64,000 nt of DNA from Ptychodera flava. Taxonomy: Eukaryota; Hemichordata; Enteropneusta; Ptychoderidae. Made by a program: the position numbers and the translations under genes. Below, piece after piece: positions 35,005-46,690 of this stretch (positions within the stretch are counted from its first letter, which is position 1; each line of letters starts with the position of its first letter). Under the pieces are notes generated by a model. It saw nothing but the letters and a program-made list of their open reading frames with translations, was not told the DNA's origin and searched no databases. The DNA lies in contig NC_091945.1 in NCBI RefSeq assembly GCF_041260155.1, positions 28,560,796 through 28,624,795 of the forward strand. Direction: 5' to 3'.

Positions 35005-36918
35005 TACACACGCGATTGTGCAATACCTTAGTCCAAGCTTAGTCAAAGCTTATATGAAGCTTGGCGCCGAAGCTCAGAACAATGGTTTGCGTGCCGACCT
35101 TAAATTAAGACTTGGACGCCCAAGATTAGCTGAAGCTTATCCTTGCACACCTTTGTTGAAGCTTAGGCAACTAACCTTTATAAAAGCTTAAACTTCCAAA
35201 TCTTGTTCCAAGCTTTGGGCAGTAAACCTTGGGCCGAACTTTACGGATAAGCTTTTTATCATCCTCGTTTCTACTGTAGCTTTTGGGTCCCTTGACCCAG
35301 CATTTGACCTAAAGGGTTATGTTTTGCTCAGTTTAGGGAGCCGATTTTGCTGCCGAGTCTTGGCAAATTATTGGTTTGAAAGTTATGATCCACATTTAAG
35401 TAAAAATATAGACCAGTAAGCTGGCTTTGCATAAAATAAACACAAACGCGTGAAATATGTTTGCGTTGAGACCGACATCGCGACAGGAACACCTATTGTC
35501 ATCACGGTCCAGTACGCCCGGTGCTTTCAATTTCATGTCGTCTGCACAGCTGAAGAGTGCGGCTTGATCGACTGCATCACGACTTTTATGAATTAACCGC
35601 TATATGACAAGTTTCTTGTTGACAAGGTTTAATACCGATGCACTGAATTATATCGAGTATAGCCATAAATGAGCCACGAAAATCCGGCTACACTTCTGAA
35701 AATACACGACAGCGAAGAGACACACTTAAAGATTCATAATAGTGACTCAGAATGTTTGTGATCCTGTTCCTTGTAAGTTTTTGACACAAATCATATTACT
35801 AGTAAAGATACTCCCAAGAAAGACAAACTTTAATGTAGTTTAGTCACTCATATTAGACTATTAGGCAAGCCAGAGACAAAAATATACTGCAACAAAATAT
35901 ATTGCAACAAAATGTACACACACAGTATACAAGTTACGAATCGAAGCTGTACTCCCTTCAAGTATTCCCTAATCCGCTCACAAATTCCTTTGTAAGATGA
36001 TAAATTCGGCATATTGGACATGTCAGGACATGGATAATTCTTGAAGACGAACTGACTTGCACAACGCACATCCACATTGCATTCGTACGAGAGGCGTGGC
36101 TGTACAGATATCTGTAGGTTTTCCTCTGACTCTTTCCTCTGGGAGCTGCGCGAGGTCGATTTTGACTGGATTTTTGGTGGGCCTTGTAACTTTCATGAAG
36201 GGCTGTGAGTAGTTTTTCAGAGCTGAAAAATTACTCACGTTACACACTTCAGCCTATGTTTCACATTTAATGCGGTACTTCACATAAATATTAACATCCT
36301 TCAAATTATGGAAACCTGGATTGACATCTTAATAATTAAATTGTTTAATTTGAAATTTTACCACAACCACCCAGTGAAGTGGAATGGCCCAAAAGCGGAA
36401 TAATATCAACAAGTGAAACGGTTGCCATCACTCCTTCGCAACCAACTTTCTATATGAGTACAGCGCGAATAATGATAAACAAGGGCCTATTTCTGTCGAT
36501 TTCGTATCAAGTATCGGAATGTCGCCAGGGAAATGATCATAACCAATGTATGCATGTATGATAAAGGGGTTATTACACATAATGCGTCTGCATTTTGGGC
36601 ACATCACTCGAATACAACGCGATATCGACCAAACTGCGTGTCTGCGTTTTCCGGCCATACGTAACAGCTCCGTTGTTTGTCCTTAGGTGAAGGTTAAAAT
36701 GCCAAGCTTCACTGAAGCTGAATCCCAGGTACGCTTGATTTAAGATTTGGCAATAACCCTGTTCCAAGCTTTGGGCACAATCCTTATCTCAAGATTTGCA
36801 AACAAGATTGGATTAATCTTTATCGACGACAAGCTTGGCCGAAGAGCATTGGCAAACCTTCACCCAAGCTTAGAGTACCGCCAAGCTTGGACTAAGGTAC
36901 TGCACAATCGCGTGTGTA
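35005..36918. mobile_element. non-autonomous DNA transposon with AAGCTT-rich ends, 1.9 kb
   Basis: The terminal 18 bp TACACACGCGATTGTGCA (35005-35022) is perfectly inverted at 36901-36918. The repeat extends to about 36 bp with one mismatch, into CCTTAGTCCAAGCTT. Many AAGCTT motifs crowd both ends. The paralogue at 45.5 kb is an empty site: TTTCAGGTAGCTTAGGAGAA, against TTTCAGG[element]ACAGTGCTCAGGAGAA here. No exact target duplication remains. Two overlapping minus-strand frames (36247-36023 and 36075-35848) with several Cys might be a relic protein, but I cannot identify a transposase. Confidence 0.8.
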
Positions 36919-38214
36919 ACAGTGCTCAGGAGAAAGGACCTATCCATTAATTTTGTTTATGTGAATCAATTACTTTTTCAATACTACTGTGTCAGGTAAA
37001 AAATTCAAGCTTCGCTTGATTACCTTCAAATAGAGATTTTCATAGCTCATGTGACAACGCTATATTTGAAAATTGTATTATCATTCATGTCATGAATATT
37101 TGCATCTTTGTAAAAAAGTATAAGAATTCAATCGGTAAGACATTTCAAGAAATTATATGCTGAAAATTTTGACGAGAATTATGGTGAATCTGCACACACT
37201 TTTTTCAAAGCTATATTTCTTCATCAAAGATGACAAGGAAACAGGAAAATCCCTCATACTATGTATTTTCAATACGCAGAGAATCTTAAGTTTAGTATGG
37301 TAACAATAGTTAACTCGAAGAATGGAGGGGTATATATTTGGAGTAGGAAACCGCAATTTTGATATTAATGATAAAAATTAATTTGAGTCAAAAACGCATT
37401 ACAATTTTCTAAAATTTAACATTTCACTTGAAACAAGAGTATATGTAGGAAAAACGACTATTCAATTTTGGCAGAGGTTGAAAGACTGGCACTCAAAAAA
37501 GTGATTAAATCGTAATAAACAAAAATGCGTCTCATTCAAAATGTAAAAACATTATCGGAAAAAGAAATTGCCGTTTTTTAAATTGTATTTAAAAAACATA
37601 ATGTGAACATTTCAGAAAATTTTACCAAACCTTAAAGATGTAAAATATTTTGGAAATCTTGAGATTAAGAGAAAAGAATAGCCAGAAAATCGGAGAGATT
37701 TGAATAAATTTGCATAAATTTTCATTTATTTCTCACCATCGTAGAACTGCTTGACAAGCTTAAAGAGTAAGGTTTGAATTAGTTCGATTTACAGACATTA
37801 GCGTGTATTATATTAAAAACTATCTGCTGTTGATTGACCAATCAGAGTGCTCAATTCAGGGTGTTTTATTTACTCGTAAAGCCTTGGTCACCAAATTTCT
37901 AGAAACGAATGACAGCGCCGTAGCAAAGTACTGTCCAATCAAAAGTGAACATGTCATATTCTGTAGACATCTGGTACGTTTTAATATTCAAATTTGGTAA
38001 CAACGGAAACCAGCTGCAACACAACATCTGCGGTGGTACAAACATAAACTAATGTGCCCTAGGGCATTTATAGGATGTTCCATTACATTTGAAGGCTATA
38101 TCACAAATAAAAGTTTTAATTCATATCCTAAACATGTTACATTGACAAAGGGGACGGTTGACGAAACACATTGAAAACGAAAATATATCAGTTAGGGGCG
38201 ATAGTTTTTAAGTC
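36919..38214. other. spacer after exon Z, unit B
   Basis: 36.92-37.73 kb is colinear with 45.52-46.29 kb. After about 37735 it diverges and holds sequence not seen elsewhere in the window, leading to the palindrome. No gene is recognised. Confidence 0.5.
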
Positions 38215-38352
38215 AGATAAAACCCTCGTACTGGGGCTCTTCTGGTATATAAAGTCAAACCCTACGATAAAATGTCTCGACCTGCGGCCTCGACATTTTA
38301 TCGTTGGGTTGACTTTATATACCAGAAGAACCCTCGTACTCGGGCTTTATCC
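38215..38352. repeat. long near-perfect palindrome, about 138 bp
   Basis: Arms of roughly 60 bp: TCTTCTGGTATATAAAGTCA on the left pairs with TGACTTTATATACCAGAAGA on the right, continuing through ACGATAAAATGTC to a tip CGACCTGCGGCCTCG. The tip (GAGGCCGCAGGTCGAG in reverse) closely resembles the tip of the palindrome at 55.68-55.86 kb. It may be a MITE-like foldback element; the termini are not defined. Confidence 0.85.
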
Positions 38353-39330
38353 TATACTTATTATTGGATTAAAGACATTAGTGCGTATCAGCATTTCACA
38401 CAAATTTTGCCATTAATGAGGTATTTTCATAAATCAGCACCAAATTTCTGAAACCTGGTGAAATGACAGATTACAAAAAGCAATGCTTGCATGGAAAAAT
38501 CACAATATTTCGGTTAATATAGCGCCATAACTGTACTGAAATGCATTTGGCTGTATAATATCAACTGAACGTCAATATAAGTACCACTATTTAACACAAA
38601 TTTTGTAATGAGTGACATTATTCAAGAGGTAGCACCAACGTTTGGGACCCTTCCTGAAAATATATTGTAATTATTTTATTTGTTTTTAAGAGGGCGTAAA
38701 TATTCCAAATTATTGTCAATGTAATTGGTAATTTCGTCGTTAGCCATCTGTAAAGGGTACTGCAATCAATTCTCAACTTGATTTTGCTAGAACAGGGTTC
38801 CTTCTTGGGGTGGTACGAGGATTCAGCAATGGTCTGGTCCTGCCTTACTTTTTAACGAATTTGCTCACCTCTTTCCCGGTTTCCCCATTGACGTCACCCT
38901 TTGCTAATAGAGCAAAATATTTGTACCACAGTTTGGTTTTGCAAGTACTGAGCTGACTTTAAACTCAACCCTTGGTTTGCCTCACCCAAACTTTTCAAAG
39001 TACAACTCAATTTGGTTGTGCAAGAGTTCAACTTTAAATGTTTCCTTGACACAGTGCTTAAAATGATATGCACCCTTATGCATACATCAACAGTAAGTTG
39101 CAGTTGATCTCTTGCCCTCTTTCTGTTCCTGCTTAAATATATATCTACCTTCTCAGCGAACCAAGTTTGACATCTTTACTGCAGTGACATCGTTTCCGCT
39201 TGAGGATCATTTATCATGAGAATTACGCCATACAATAAATTGTTTAACTAAAAAGAGCGTGTAAAAATATCACGCTGCCAAGATCCGTATTCGCACTATT
39301 CACCGCTATCCTAGGCATTCTCGTAAATTA
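38353..39330. other. inter-unit spacer, third copy
   Basis: Colinear with parts of spacer 1 (AGTGACATTATTCAAGAGG near 38.61 kb and following). No gene. Confidence 0.5.
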
Positions 39331-39337
39331 CGAGTAA

Positions 39338-39652
39338 TTAGTCCAGCAAGAAAACCGATATAATGAAGCTGTCCGGAAAATCAGAGTCCAGACTGACAAT
39401 ACCGCCTCTACCGTCGATGGCATCGTTGATAGACGTAGATGCCTTAGGGGTTCTTTTAACATCTGTAAACGTAGATGCCTTAGGGGTTCTTTTAACATCT
39501 CTAAACGTAGATGCTTTAGGGGTTCTTTTAACATCATTAAACGTAGACGCCTTAGGGGTTCTTTTAACATCTCTAAAAGCAAAGTAAGATTCCCTTGTTT
39601 GGGACGCCCCTGGAAATAGAATACATGAAAAAATAAGGACGAATATCAACAT
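39338..39652 (-). CDS. small protein with four KR-TPKAST repeats (family copy 3)
   Basis: 104 codons from ATG at 39652. The hydrophobic N-terminus MLIFVLIFSCILFPGAS resembles a signal peptide. Next come TRESYFAFRDVKR, tandem 12-residue units of the form DVKRTPKASTFx (x = N, R, T), then INDAIDGRGGIVSLDSD and a stop after FPDSFIISVFLLD. Dibasic KR between near-identical peptides resembles a secreted peptide precursor. A caution: the 'signal peptide' DNA is also a good intron (GTAAATG...TTCTATTTCCAG, 47 bp) preceded by a frame shared among copies (QNVNFDP, PKPC), so the true product may start upstream. Other copies are at 22.2, 33.7 and 51.7 kb, mostly broken. Confidence 0.4.
   Translation of the reverse strand: MLIFVLIFSCILFPGASQTRESYFAFRDVKRTPKASTFNDVKRTPKASTFRDVKRTPKASTFTDVKRTPKASTSINDAIDGRGGIVSLDSDFPDSFIISVFLLD
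39435..39578. repeat. 36-bp tandem repeat, four units
   Basis: GTAGATGCCTTAGGGGTTCT-type units start at 39435, 39471, 39507 and 39543, exactly 36 bp apart. They encode the DVKRTPKASTFx units on the minus strand. The paralogous copies have a single unit, so the array grew in this copy only. The period is a multiple of three and all four units keep the frame. Confidence 0.95.
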
Positions 39653-40272
39653 TTACCCAAAATGTTACATGGCTTCGGCGTTCCCGTTGCAACATCTGTT
39701 GGGTCAAAGTTCACGTTCTGTTCAATATGAAGACCAAAACTGCAATGCAATAGAGCAAATCAAACTGAAATAAATAGCGTACCTGTCTCTGACCCTATAA
39801 CGCTCGCCAAAACGCATCAATCCTATCCTCCCATGCGTGAAAAACGGCCTAGATGACAAAGATAAAAAGATGGTAGGCTGGTTCCTGCATCATGGGGCGT
39901 TCTATCAAAATTTCAAGAAAAATTGCTTAATATGGTTGCTTTCATAAGTACGATTCTAATAACACAGCTGAGTTGAAGAAAGAAGGTGTTTTTACCACAG
40001 CGAAAGTGTTCTTGCTCATCCAGGTTCATGCTGAAAATATTTTGATATGTGACGCATCTACATAAGAGTTCGTTCGTTTAAGAGAGGGTACAGTTCCCAA
40101 AGCATTGTTCACAGTTGATTCAGTATTTCAGAGGATCCCTGCATGCTTGAACTCTTTAAGCAAATATACGGTGCTAGAAAATAATTTAACTATAAACATC
40201 ACAAGGTAACCCTATACCTGATGCATGAGTGGAGATCCGGCACCCACAAGGAGGTGAGGGAATCAATCAAGT

Positions 40273-40488
40273 TTGTCACATCACCAGTCAGAAAAACGTG
40301 CAGGCTATGATAAAGTGGCTAAAGATATGAGTGGTGTCGCTGAATCCTTTGTCAACGACATTAAGTTGAACACGGAATGGAGGGGGGGGGGCAAGGAGGC
40401 CCTAAAGAGACATGTCACTTCTGAGTATATGAGACCGAAGTTGCATCCTTATGGCTATCGCAATGATGAATATCAAGACTTGGAATGA
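40273..40488 (+). pseudogene. unrecognised gene remnant W, copy 3 (best preserved 3' end)
   Basis: Reads SEKRAGYDKVAKDMSG, ESFVNDIKLNTEWRGGGKEA, HVTSEYMRPKLHPYGY and DEYQDLE, then TGA. It includes a run of nine Gs (about 40383-40391). The preceding segment (39.7-40.2 kb) is homologous to 22.35-22.85 kb but is full of stops in every frame. The 3' end seems to be the conserved C-terminus of some protein; family unknown. Confidence 0.35.
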
Positions 40489-43400
40489 AGTCACCTTTGT
40501 ATAATGGCGCATAGAAAATAATGCATACGAAACAAGCATCGTTTAATCATGCCGAAAGTGTTGCTACAAAATATCATTTGTACTGAAAGCTTGGGTAATA
40601 TTCCGAGTGAATTCATAACGTATCTCACCATCTTCATTCCTTGCATTGACAGATATAAATGTTGTGATGTGTTAGAGAGTGTAAAAGTCAAGGGGTAAGT
40701 ACGACATCCACACATCCGATGTATGATATCTGTGATATTTCCAATAAAATAATAATTTTCTACGATAGTCCTCGTCCGTTTTTATCAATGTTCACCTCTC
40801 CAATTACTATTACCCTAGTTGAAAAGTCTAACCACATGACAAAACACTGTTTTAGTCCCTAACATTGCCGAATCGCTCGTCGGTCAACGTCTTGGAATAT
40901 TCTAATGACTTGAAATAAAGTAAAGGGAGGGGGTTATAAGAAAAGAGGGAGAGACTGTGATAGCCACTACATGTCTTTACTGGAAATATGGCAGATATCA
41001 CAAGATATCATCGAGACAATGTGTGGGTTTTGACTATTTTATTGACAATACGAGTCACTTGGGGTAGAGTAACATGTTCAAATTGAATGTTTACAATCAC
41101 AGTGATTGACCGTGCTAATGGCGCATTAAGAGACATAGGGCCGTATTCTGCTTGCAGTACTGTCCGTAGCCAGTGAATGACAATTTTTCTGAGTGTATCA
41201 TTTGATTTAGATGTTCTATTATTCCAGACAATGCTTAAAATTATTGACGTTCTGCTTGGTATGGGTCTAATCATGGTAGATCATGTTCTATCGTATAACA
41301 GTAATGGAAATGATATAATTTGCCGCTCTCGGATTAATTTTTGAATACTGTACGCACTGTGAAAATTGTTGTCAGTTTTTTACTACTCACTACCTCTTTT
41401 CATTGCTTCCTGAATATTGAGGAGTGTCAACCTCAGGACCATGTGTTGTCACACTGGGGAGGACATGCTTTGTGTACAAAGAGCAGCTCCTGATAATCAG
41501 GATGATGCAGCAAATGAAACTGTCAGTGCCAAGCAAACACAATTTTAAGCCCTCCGTATCGAACTTTGCGAAATACAGCTGCCCTGAAACCTGGCAATTA
41601 CTGTGAAAACGGTAGCAGTGACCTTGAGGATGAGGCTGAAGATTGTGAGGACATGGTGCCGTAGTTTGTTGGTGTTGGACTATTCTATAACAAAAACCAA
41701 ACAGATGTAAAGGTGGCTTTAATTTGGTTCATCCGTTTACTCTTTGGTACTTTGTGCATTATCATTAACTAAGCAGAAATTCCCCAGTCTCAGTAAAATT
41801 TACTATAATTACCAGAAAACTCCATTCCACATGTAAATTTCAATTTTCGTCTCGCAAAAGGAGAACCCACCTCTCACGCTCTCCTTCCCCCCCCCTCCGC
41901 TGCACTCACTCGATGCTCGTTCGCTGACCTTGCTCGTAACAATACCCGCTGACTTTTTATTTTCCCCTAATTTAAAATTAAGGACAATACTGAACATAAG
42001 AGAAAGTGACAAGGGTTGAAAAAGGTACTTGTCCTTTCGAGAACAATACAGTAACATTTCATCTGTTAGAGTCATTACATTTGCAGTGTACAAAAAGAAG
42101 AAGAGTAAACACAGGTTTCTTCCTTCATTCAATTTGACTGGGACACAAAAGTGGCTTACACTTTGACAGTTTTAATTCGGTTCGAGATGGAGGAAAATGT
42201 AAAGGTGCATCGTCTGTTGCTTCTGTTGTTATAAGAGGTGTGGTTCTCCATATATGACATGATGATATTGTTGTACGACTTGTTATTGAGGGAAGCAAAC
42301 AGTGAGTCATTGTTTACTATTTTGCGTTTCCAGGTAATCTTTTCAGAGACAAGTAGGCGTTTGTATTAGTAACTTTTTAATGAGGGCAAGGTTTTAGCTT
42401 CTTTCTTCTGAAGTGTTATTTACCGTTTTATAGGGGTTGTTTCGAAATTCATTATTTTAATCGCATCATTCCGTTATATGTGTCTGCAACTAATGAAGAT
42501 TCCAAATTCTAAATGAAGGAGATATCTACATTCCAATGAATATGAAAAATTGGTCGTAGAACTTATACGTAAGGTGTGTTTCTCTTCTTCTGCGCTCTAT
42601 GTCTTTCGGCAATCACGCTTTTGAGGTCATTGAGTATTTTCAGCAAACAATGCGCTTGAAAAATTGGTTTCGATAGTGCGCCAGCAGAGCTGCCATAGCT
42701 CTTTGTCATAGCTCTTTTAGGACAGACTGCTTTGTGCTCCATTCGTAGCTGTTTGTAAACAAGATTTTTTTACTTCCCGTTCGGTTGTGTCATGTCGGCC
42801 ACTGTGCATTTTTGTTTGCTTAGTAAAAAAATGGCTGATAACTGGGTGCAAGGTAATATAGTTATATACATTACCAATTGTTAGCTAGGTGCATTTATTT
42901 GTGAATGACCTTACAGTGACCTTCCCAGTTACCTGTAAGAGGTGTAAGGAAAAAAATATATCTCTTAGAAAACCATTTTTAAAATGTGACTACAGTAGCT
43001 TCGTCTCTAATGTTGGCTGAACGTTTATGCAAGAAGTCACCATTTGCCTCAAAGTCACAAATCATAGTAATTCAATTTGTCCACCAAAGTAGCTTTACTT
43101 CATACATTGTGGGAGAACACATCGCAGGTTGGTGGAGGGACCAGTCCTGTCGAGGACACTTTGAACGCTAATATTTTATAATGGTCATTTTGTCCGATAT
43201 TCAAATATGCCGCCGAGCTTTATTACAAATCAAAAGTGGCTAAGATTCGTTCAATGTCAGTCATCTATGAGATAAAAGAACACGGAAATGTGTAGACGTA
43301 CTGCTCCATTCCTCTTATGGTTACCGGAGGAGTGGTATTTATATTTATGACGTGGTGACATATGCATGGTTTGTGACAAGTCCAAAGACTAATTCAGTCT

Positions 43401-44050
43401 TTACAAATATCAGCTTCTGGTCATTCATTGCCTTTCCAGCGCTGTTGGTATTCCTCACAAGCAGGGATGTCTTCTTAGGTGAGTAAGAGCAAAGAGTCTT
43501 CCAGCTTTCTAACATTTTTCAACGTTCTCAGTGTATCAAATATTTATCACCGTGTTTTAGGAATGTTTCGAAATTCATAATTGTTTGTCACAGTGTCCAG
43601 TGTTATGCACCTGATAATGCGCACACGGTTTGCGAAATCGAAATGCGAACAAATTATTGCACTTTAAGCCTGTATGACAAGCTTGTCCCCTCACTATGTA
43701 TATCTATGAGCAAATTAGCTTGAAAATTGCTGCGTAGATCGTGTTGTTTTAGGCAAGATAATGTTTTCTCAATCAAGCAATACGTCACTACAGTTTCGGT
43801 TTCGATACGTTGTAGGCGACTGTCATAGCTATCGATGACATTACCTGGCGGGGCCATGAATATTGTAGACAAAGGTCAATGAGGTTGAATACCGACGTTA
43901 CCTGTTATCAGCTATCACTATGCCGCACCATTAAGTAGGGCCGTTTACCGATAAATGTACCATTTATTAAAGAAGCATTGCCCCTTTCATATAATGGAGT
44001 TTTTCCATACGCTTCTCTGTGTTCTAATTTTCATTGTGAACCAGCTGAAA
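40489..44050. other. unit spacer, 41-kb copy
   Basis: Colinear with 23.2-27.75 kb, but the 23.7-24.7 kb segment (including the ORF at 24.27 kb) is deleted near 41.02 kb. It provides empty sites for the LTR, palindrome and LINE-tail insertions of the 53-57 kb unit. No gene is recognised. Confidence 0.55.
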
Positions 44051-45374
44051 ACTCAGGCGCTTGAATCATACAGTTAAATAAACGTCTTTAGGTGTTCCAC
44101 TGGACTTTAAAAGCTAGCTCTGCGGACATTTCAACACCTTCTAATAATATTACAGTGTATTTTGGCATGGCAGTTTCAATAAGAATCAATAAAATGTCAC
44201 TGACAAAAGCCGATGCAAGCCACAAAGTGAGTACAAATTATACATACACGGTCTTATAGAGTGGTTCTCCGAATGTCGTGTGCTAGGTGCCGCCAATGAA
44301 GCTGTTCTTGCAAAAAGGTGTTTATGCGCAGTTTTTTCAGCAAGAGGTCGGCTTTAAAAGCTAATCAGCGGGCGGGGAGAACAAGTCAATATTTACAGTG
44401 GGCAGAGAAGAAACTTTCAGTTCATACAGTGTGTGGGAAGAACATTTTGGCAGTGGGTAACGGAAAATAGGTAGAGGGAGGGAATAGGTTAGTAGAACTG
44501 CAGGTCAGTGCGTAACTTAGAGGGGAGCAATGTCAAAGGTTGAAATGATAATGTATATACATCCAGTGAACAACGTGGCATTTAAATGGTAGGGAGAGGG
44601 CAGTGGGGAGCTTGAACGGTTGCGGGATCTAGAGAGCAGGCAGACCGTGGATGCTGGAGGGCAGTGGGCATCATTTCTAGTGAGAGGGTATATTTTCCGT
44701 TACGAACAGCTCTATTTTCCCATCCAATTTTTAGGTCAAGGTCAAAAATATGAAAAATCGGTTTATTAGCCTTCGAAACATGTTTTGTGATGATTGTGTA
44801 AAATTGACGAAATTTACCAGTTGGTGGCACTTGAGTCTACTTCGGCATTTCGTGTACAGAGTCTAAGAGTGTATGCTAGTAATTGGGTTATAAGAAAAAT
44901 AGGTCATGTAATTAAGTGGCGCTCGTTTCGTTGCATGTTGGACTCGCCTTCCGTTAGGCAAGAACGGATCCCTCTTCCATACATGACCACATTGCGTGAA
45001 GAACCATATAATTCTTCTTATAACTTGACACCTTTTGGCCAATTTCGTTTCTAATAATGCAAACCATAAGGTTCTCCATGTATTCTGTGCTGAATAGAAG
45101 GGTGGTTTACTGCAGTAATTAGGACAAGGCCTAATGTCACAGCCTGTTGCTTTGAAGTAAAAACCTTTAGCTGATATGTATACTTATGTATAATCCAAAC
45201 TAGGTATCTAAGTATCACGTCTGAAATAGTTACCAGTCTAGGCTTCTTTATTTCCAAGCCCATGACAATTTTGACATATTTTATATCAGTTACCCTTACG
45301 TCTTATGAATGAAAATAAGAAACAGTTAAAGACTCCTCGACCCCTTACAAAATATTTTGGTTTGCATTGCAGTA
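44050..45374 (+). promoter_or_regulatory. orphan GT upstream region (copy X)
   Basis: Closely matches 27.75-29.08 kb right up to the splice acceptor TTTGCATTGCAG (45363-45374), but the ATG exon does not follow. Instead the sequence changes to exon Z material (TACAGCAAAGC). The GT gene that belonged to this flank is absent, so this is a relic of a fifth GT locus. Confidence 0.8.
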
Positions 45375-45557
45375 CAGCAAAGCTTCCGATATAACCAAAG
45401 CCTTAAGAAAAGGTCTGCGTGAATGTTCGGCTGTTTGTGAGTTACGTTTCTCTTCCAAGAAATGTTTCTTGGGATAAGGAATTATAACAAAAAAGAAATT
45501 TTATATGTTTCAGGTAGCTTAGGAGAAATGACCTATCCATCAATTCAGTTTGTCTGA
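45375..45557 (+). pseudogene. partial exon Z fused to the orphan GT acceptor, plus next exon
   Basis: Starts in the middle of exon Z (homologous to 34866 onward): TACAGCAAAGCTTCCGATAT, then AAAGCCTTAAGAAAAGGTCT and CTGTTTGTGAGTTA with the same donor. After a short intron ending TATATGTTTCAG (AG 45512-45513), the next exon would read SLGEMTYPSIQFV and stop at TGA 45555-45557. Whether the joined transcript exists is unknown. The junction lies exactly at the GT acceptor AG, so splicing into this chimera is conceivable. Confidence 0.5.
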
Positions 45558-46690
45558 ATCCATTACTTTTCAATACTATTCTGTCAGGTAAAATTCAAGC
45601 ATCGTTTAAATACCTTCAATTAAAGGTTTCATTTCCCACATGATATCGCTAAATTTGAAAATTTTATTATTATTCACGTCTTGAATATTTGCATCTTTGT
45701 TACAAGGTTGAGAATTTAATTGGTAAGACATTTCAAGAAATAAAGTGCTGCAATTTTGACGAGAATTATAGTAGAGCTGCACGCACTTTTTTCCAAGCTA
45801 TATTTCTCATCACAGATGACAAGGAAGCCAGAAAGCCCCTTATACTATGTATTTCAAAACGCAGAGAATATTAAGTTATTATGGTAACAATAGTTTATTC
45901 GAAGAATAGAGAGGTATATACTTTAAGTAGAGAATCGCAATTTTGGTATTAATGATAAAAATTAATTTAAGTCAAAAACGACACTATTTTCTGAAATTTA
46001 ATTCTTCACTTGACAAAAGAGTATATGTAGGAAAAACCGACTATTTTATTTTGGCAGGGGCTGACATACTGACTCTCAAAAAAGTGATTAAATCATAATA
46101 AACAAAATCAAACTGCGTGTTATTCAAAAATGTAAGAACTTTATTGCAAATGAAATTGTCGTTTTCTTAAATAGTATTTAAAGAACATAATGTGAAAATT
46201 TCAGAAAATTTGACCAGGTCAGTGTGGAGTTAATTTTTTTTAGAAATCTTGAGATGGGAGAAAAGAGACGCCAGAAAATCGGGCGAGTTGAATAAATTTG
46301 TATAAGGTTTGCTCAAACATTAAATCGCCAGCCCCATGCGGAAAAGCAAAAATAGTGGATACTAGTACTGTGCATATCTCCACTGAAATATTCACATAAC
46401 TGCATAGAGTCCGTGTAATGCAGAGGGGTGAATGTTTTCATCTCTGACATTGTATGGTCTGTTTCCTTTGTAATAATACCAATTCTGAAAATGGCGGAAA
46501 TCAAAATGACTGTTAAAATTTGAATTTTATTGTCAAATGTTTCACAAAGGAATGGTTTCCTAAGGAGTAAAAGCCTATATCATTTCAGAGGGTAGAATTC
46601 AGAGAATACCAGGAGAGAATAGGAAGATATTTCGAGGTCAACAAATTTCAAGAGTTACAGCTAATGGGGTTTTAACCTAGCTGTAACCTG
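45558..46690. other. spacer after exon Z, second copy
   Basis: 45.56-46.29 kb is colinear with 36.95-37.73 kb. The rest is not matched elsewhere in the window. No gene is recognised. Confidence 0.5.

Noticed and set aside
35848..36247. Cys-containing minus-strand frames in the AAGCTT element as a transposase
   Set aside because: Too short, in two different frames, with no DDE/DDD or DNA-binding motif that I can recognise.
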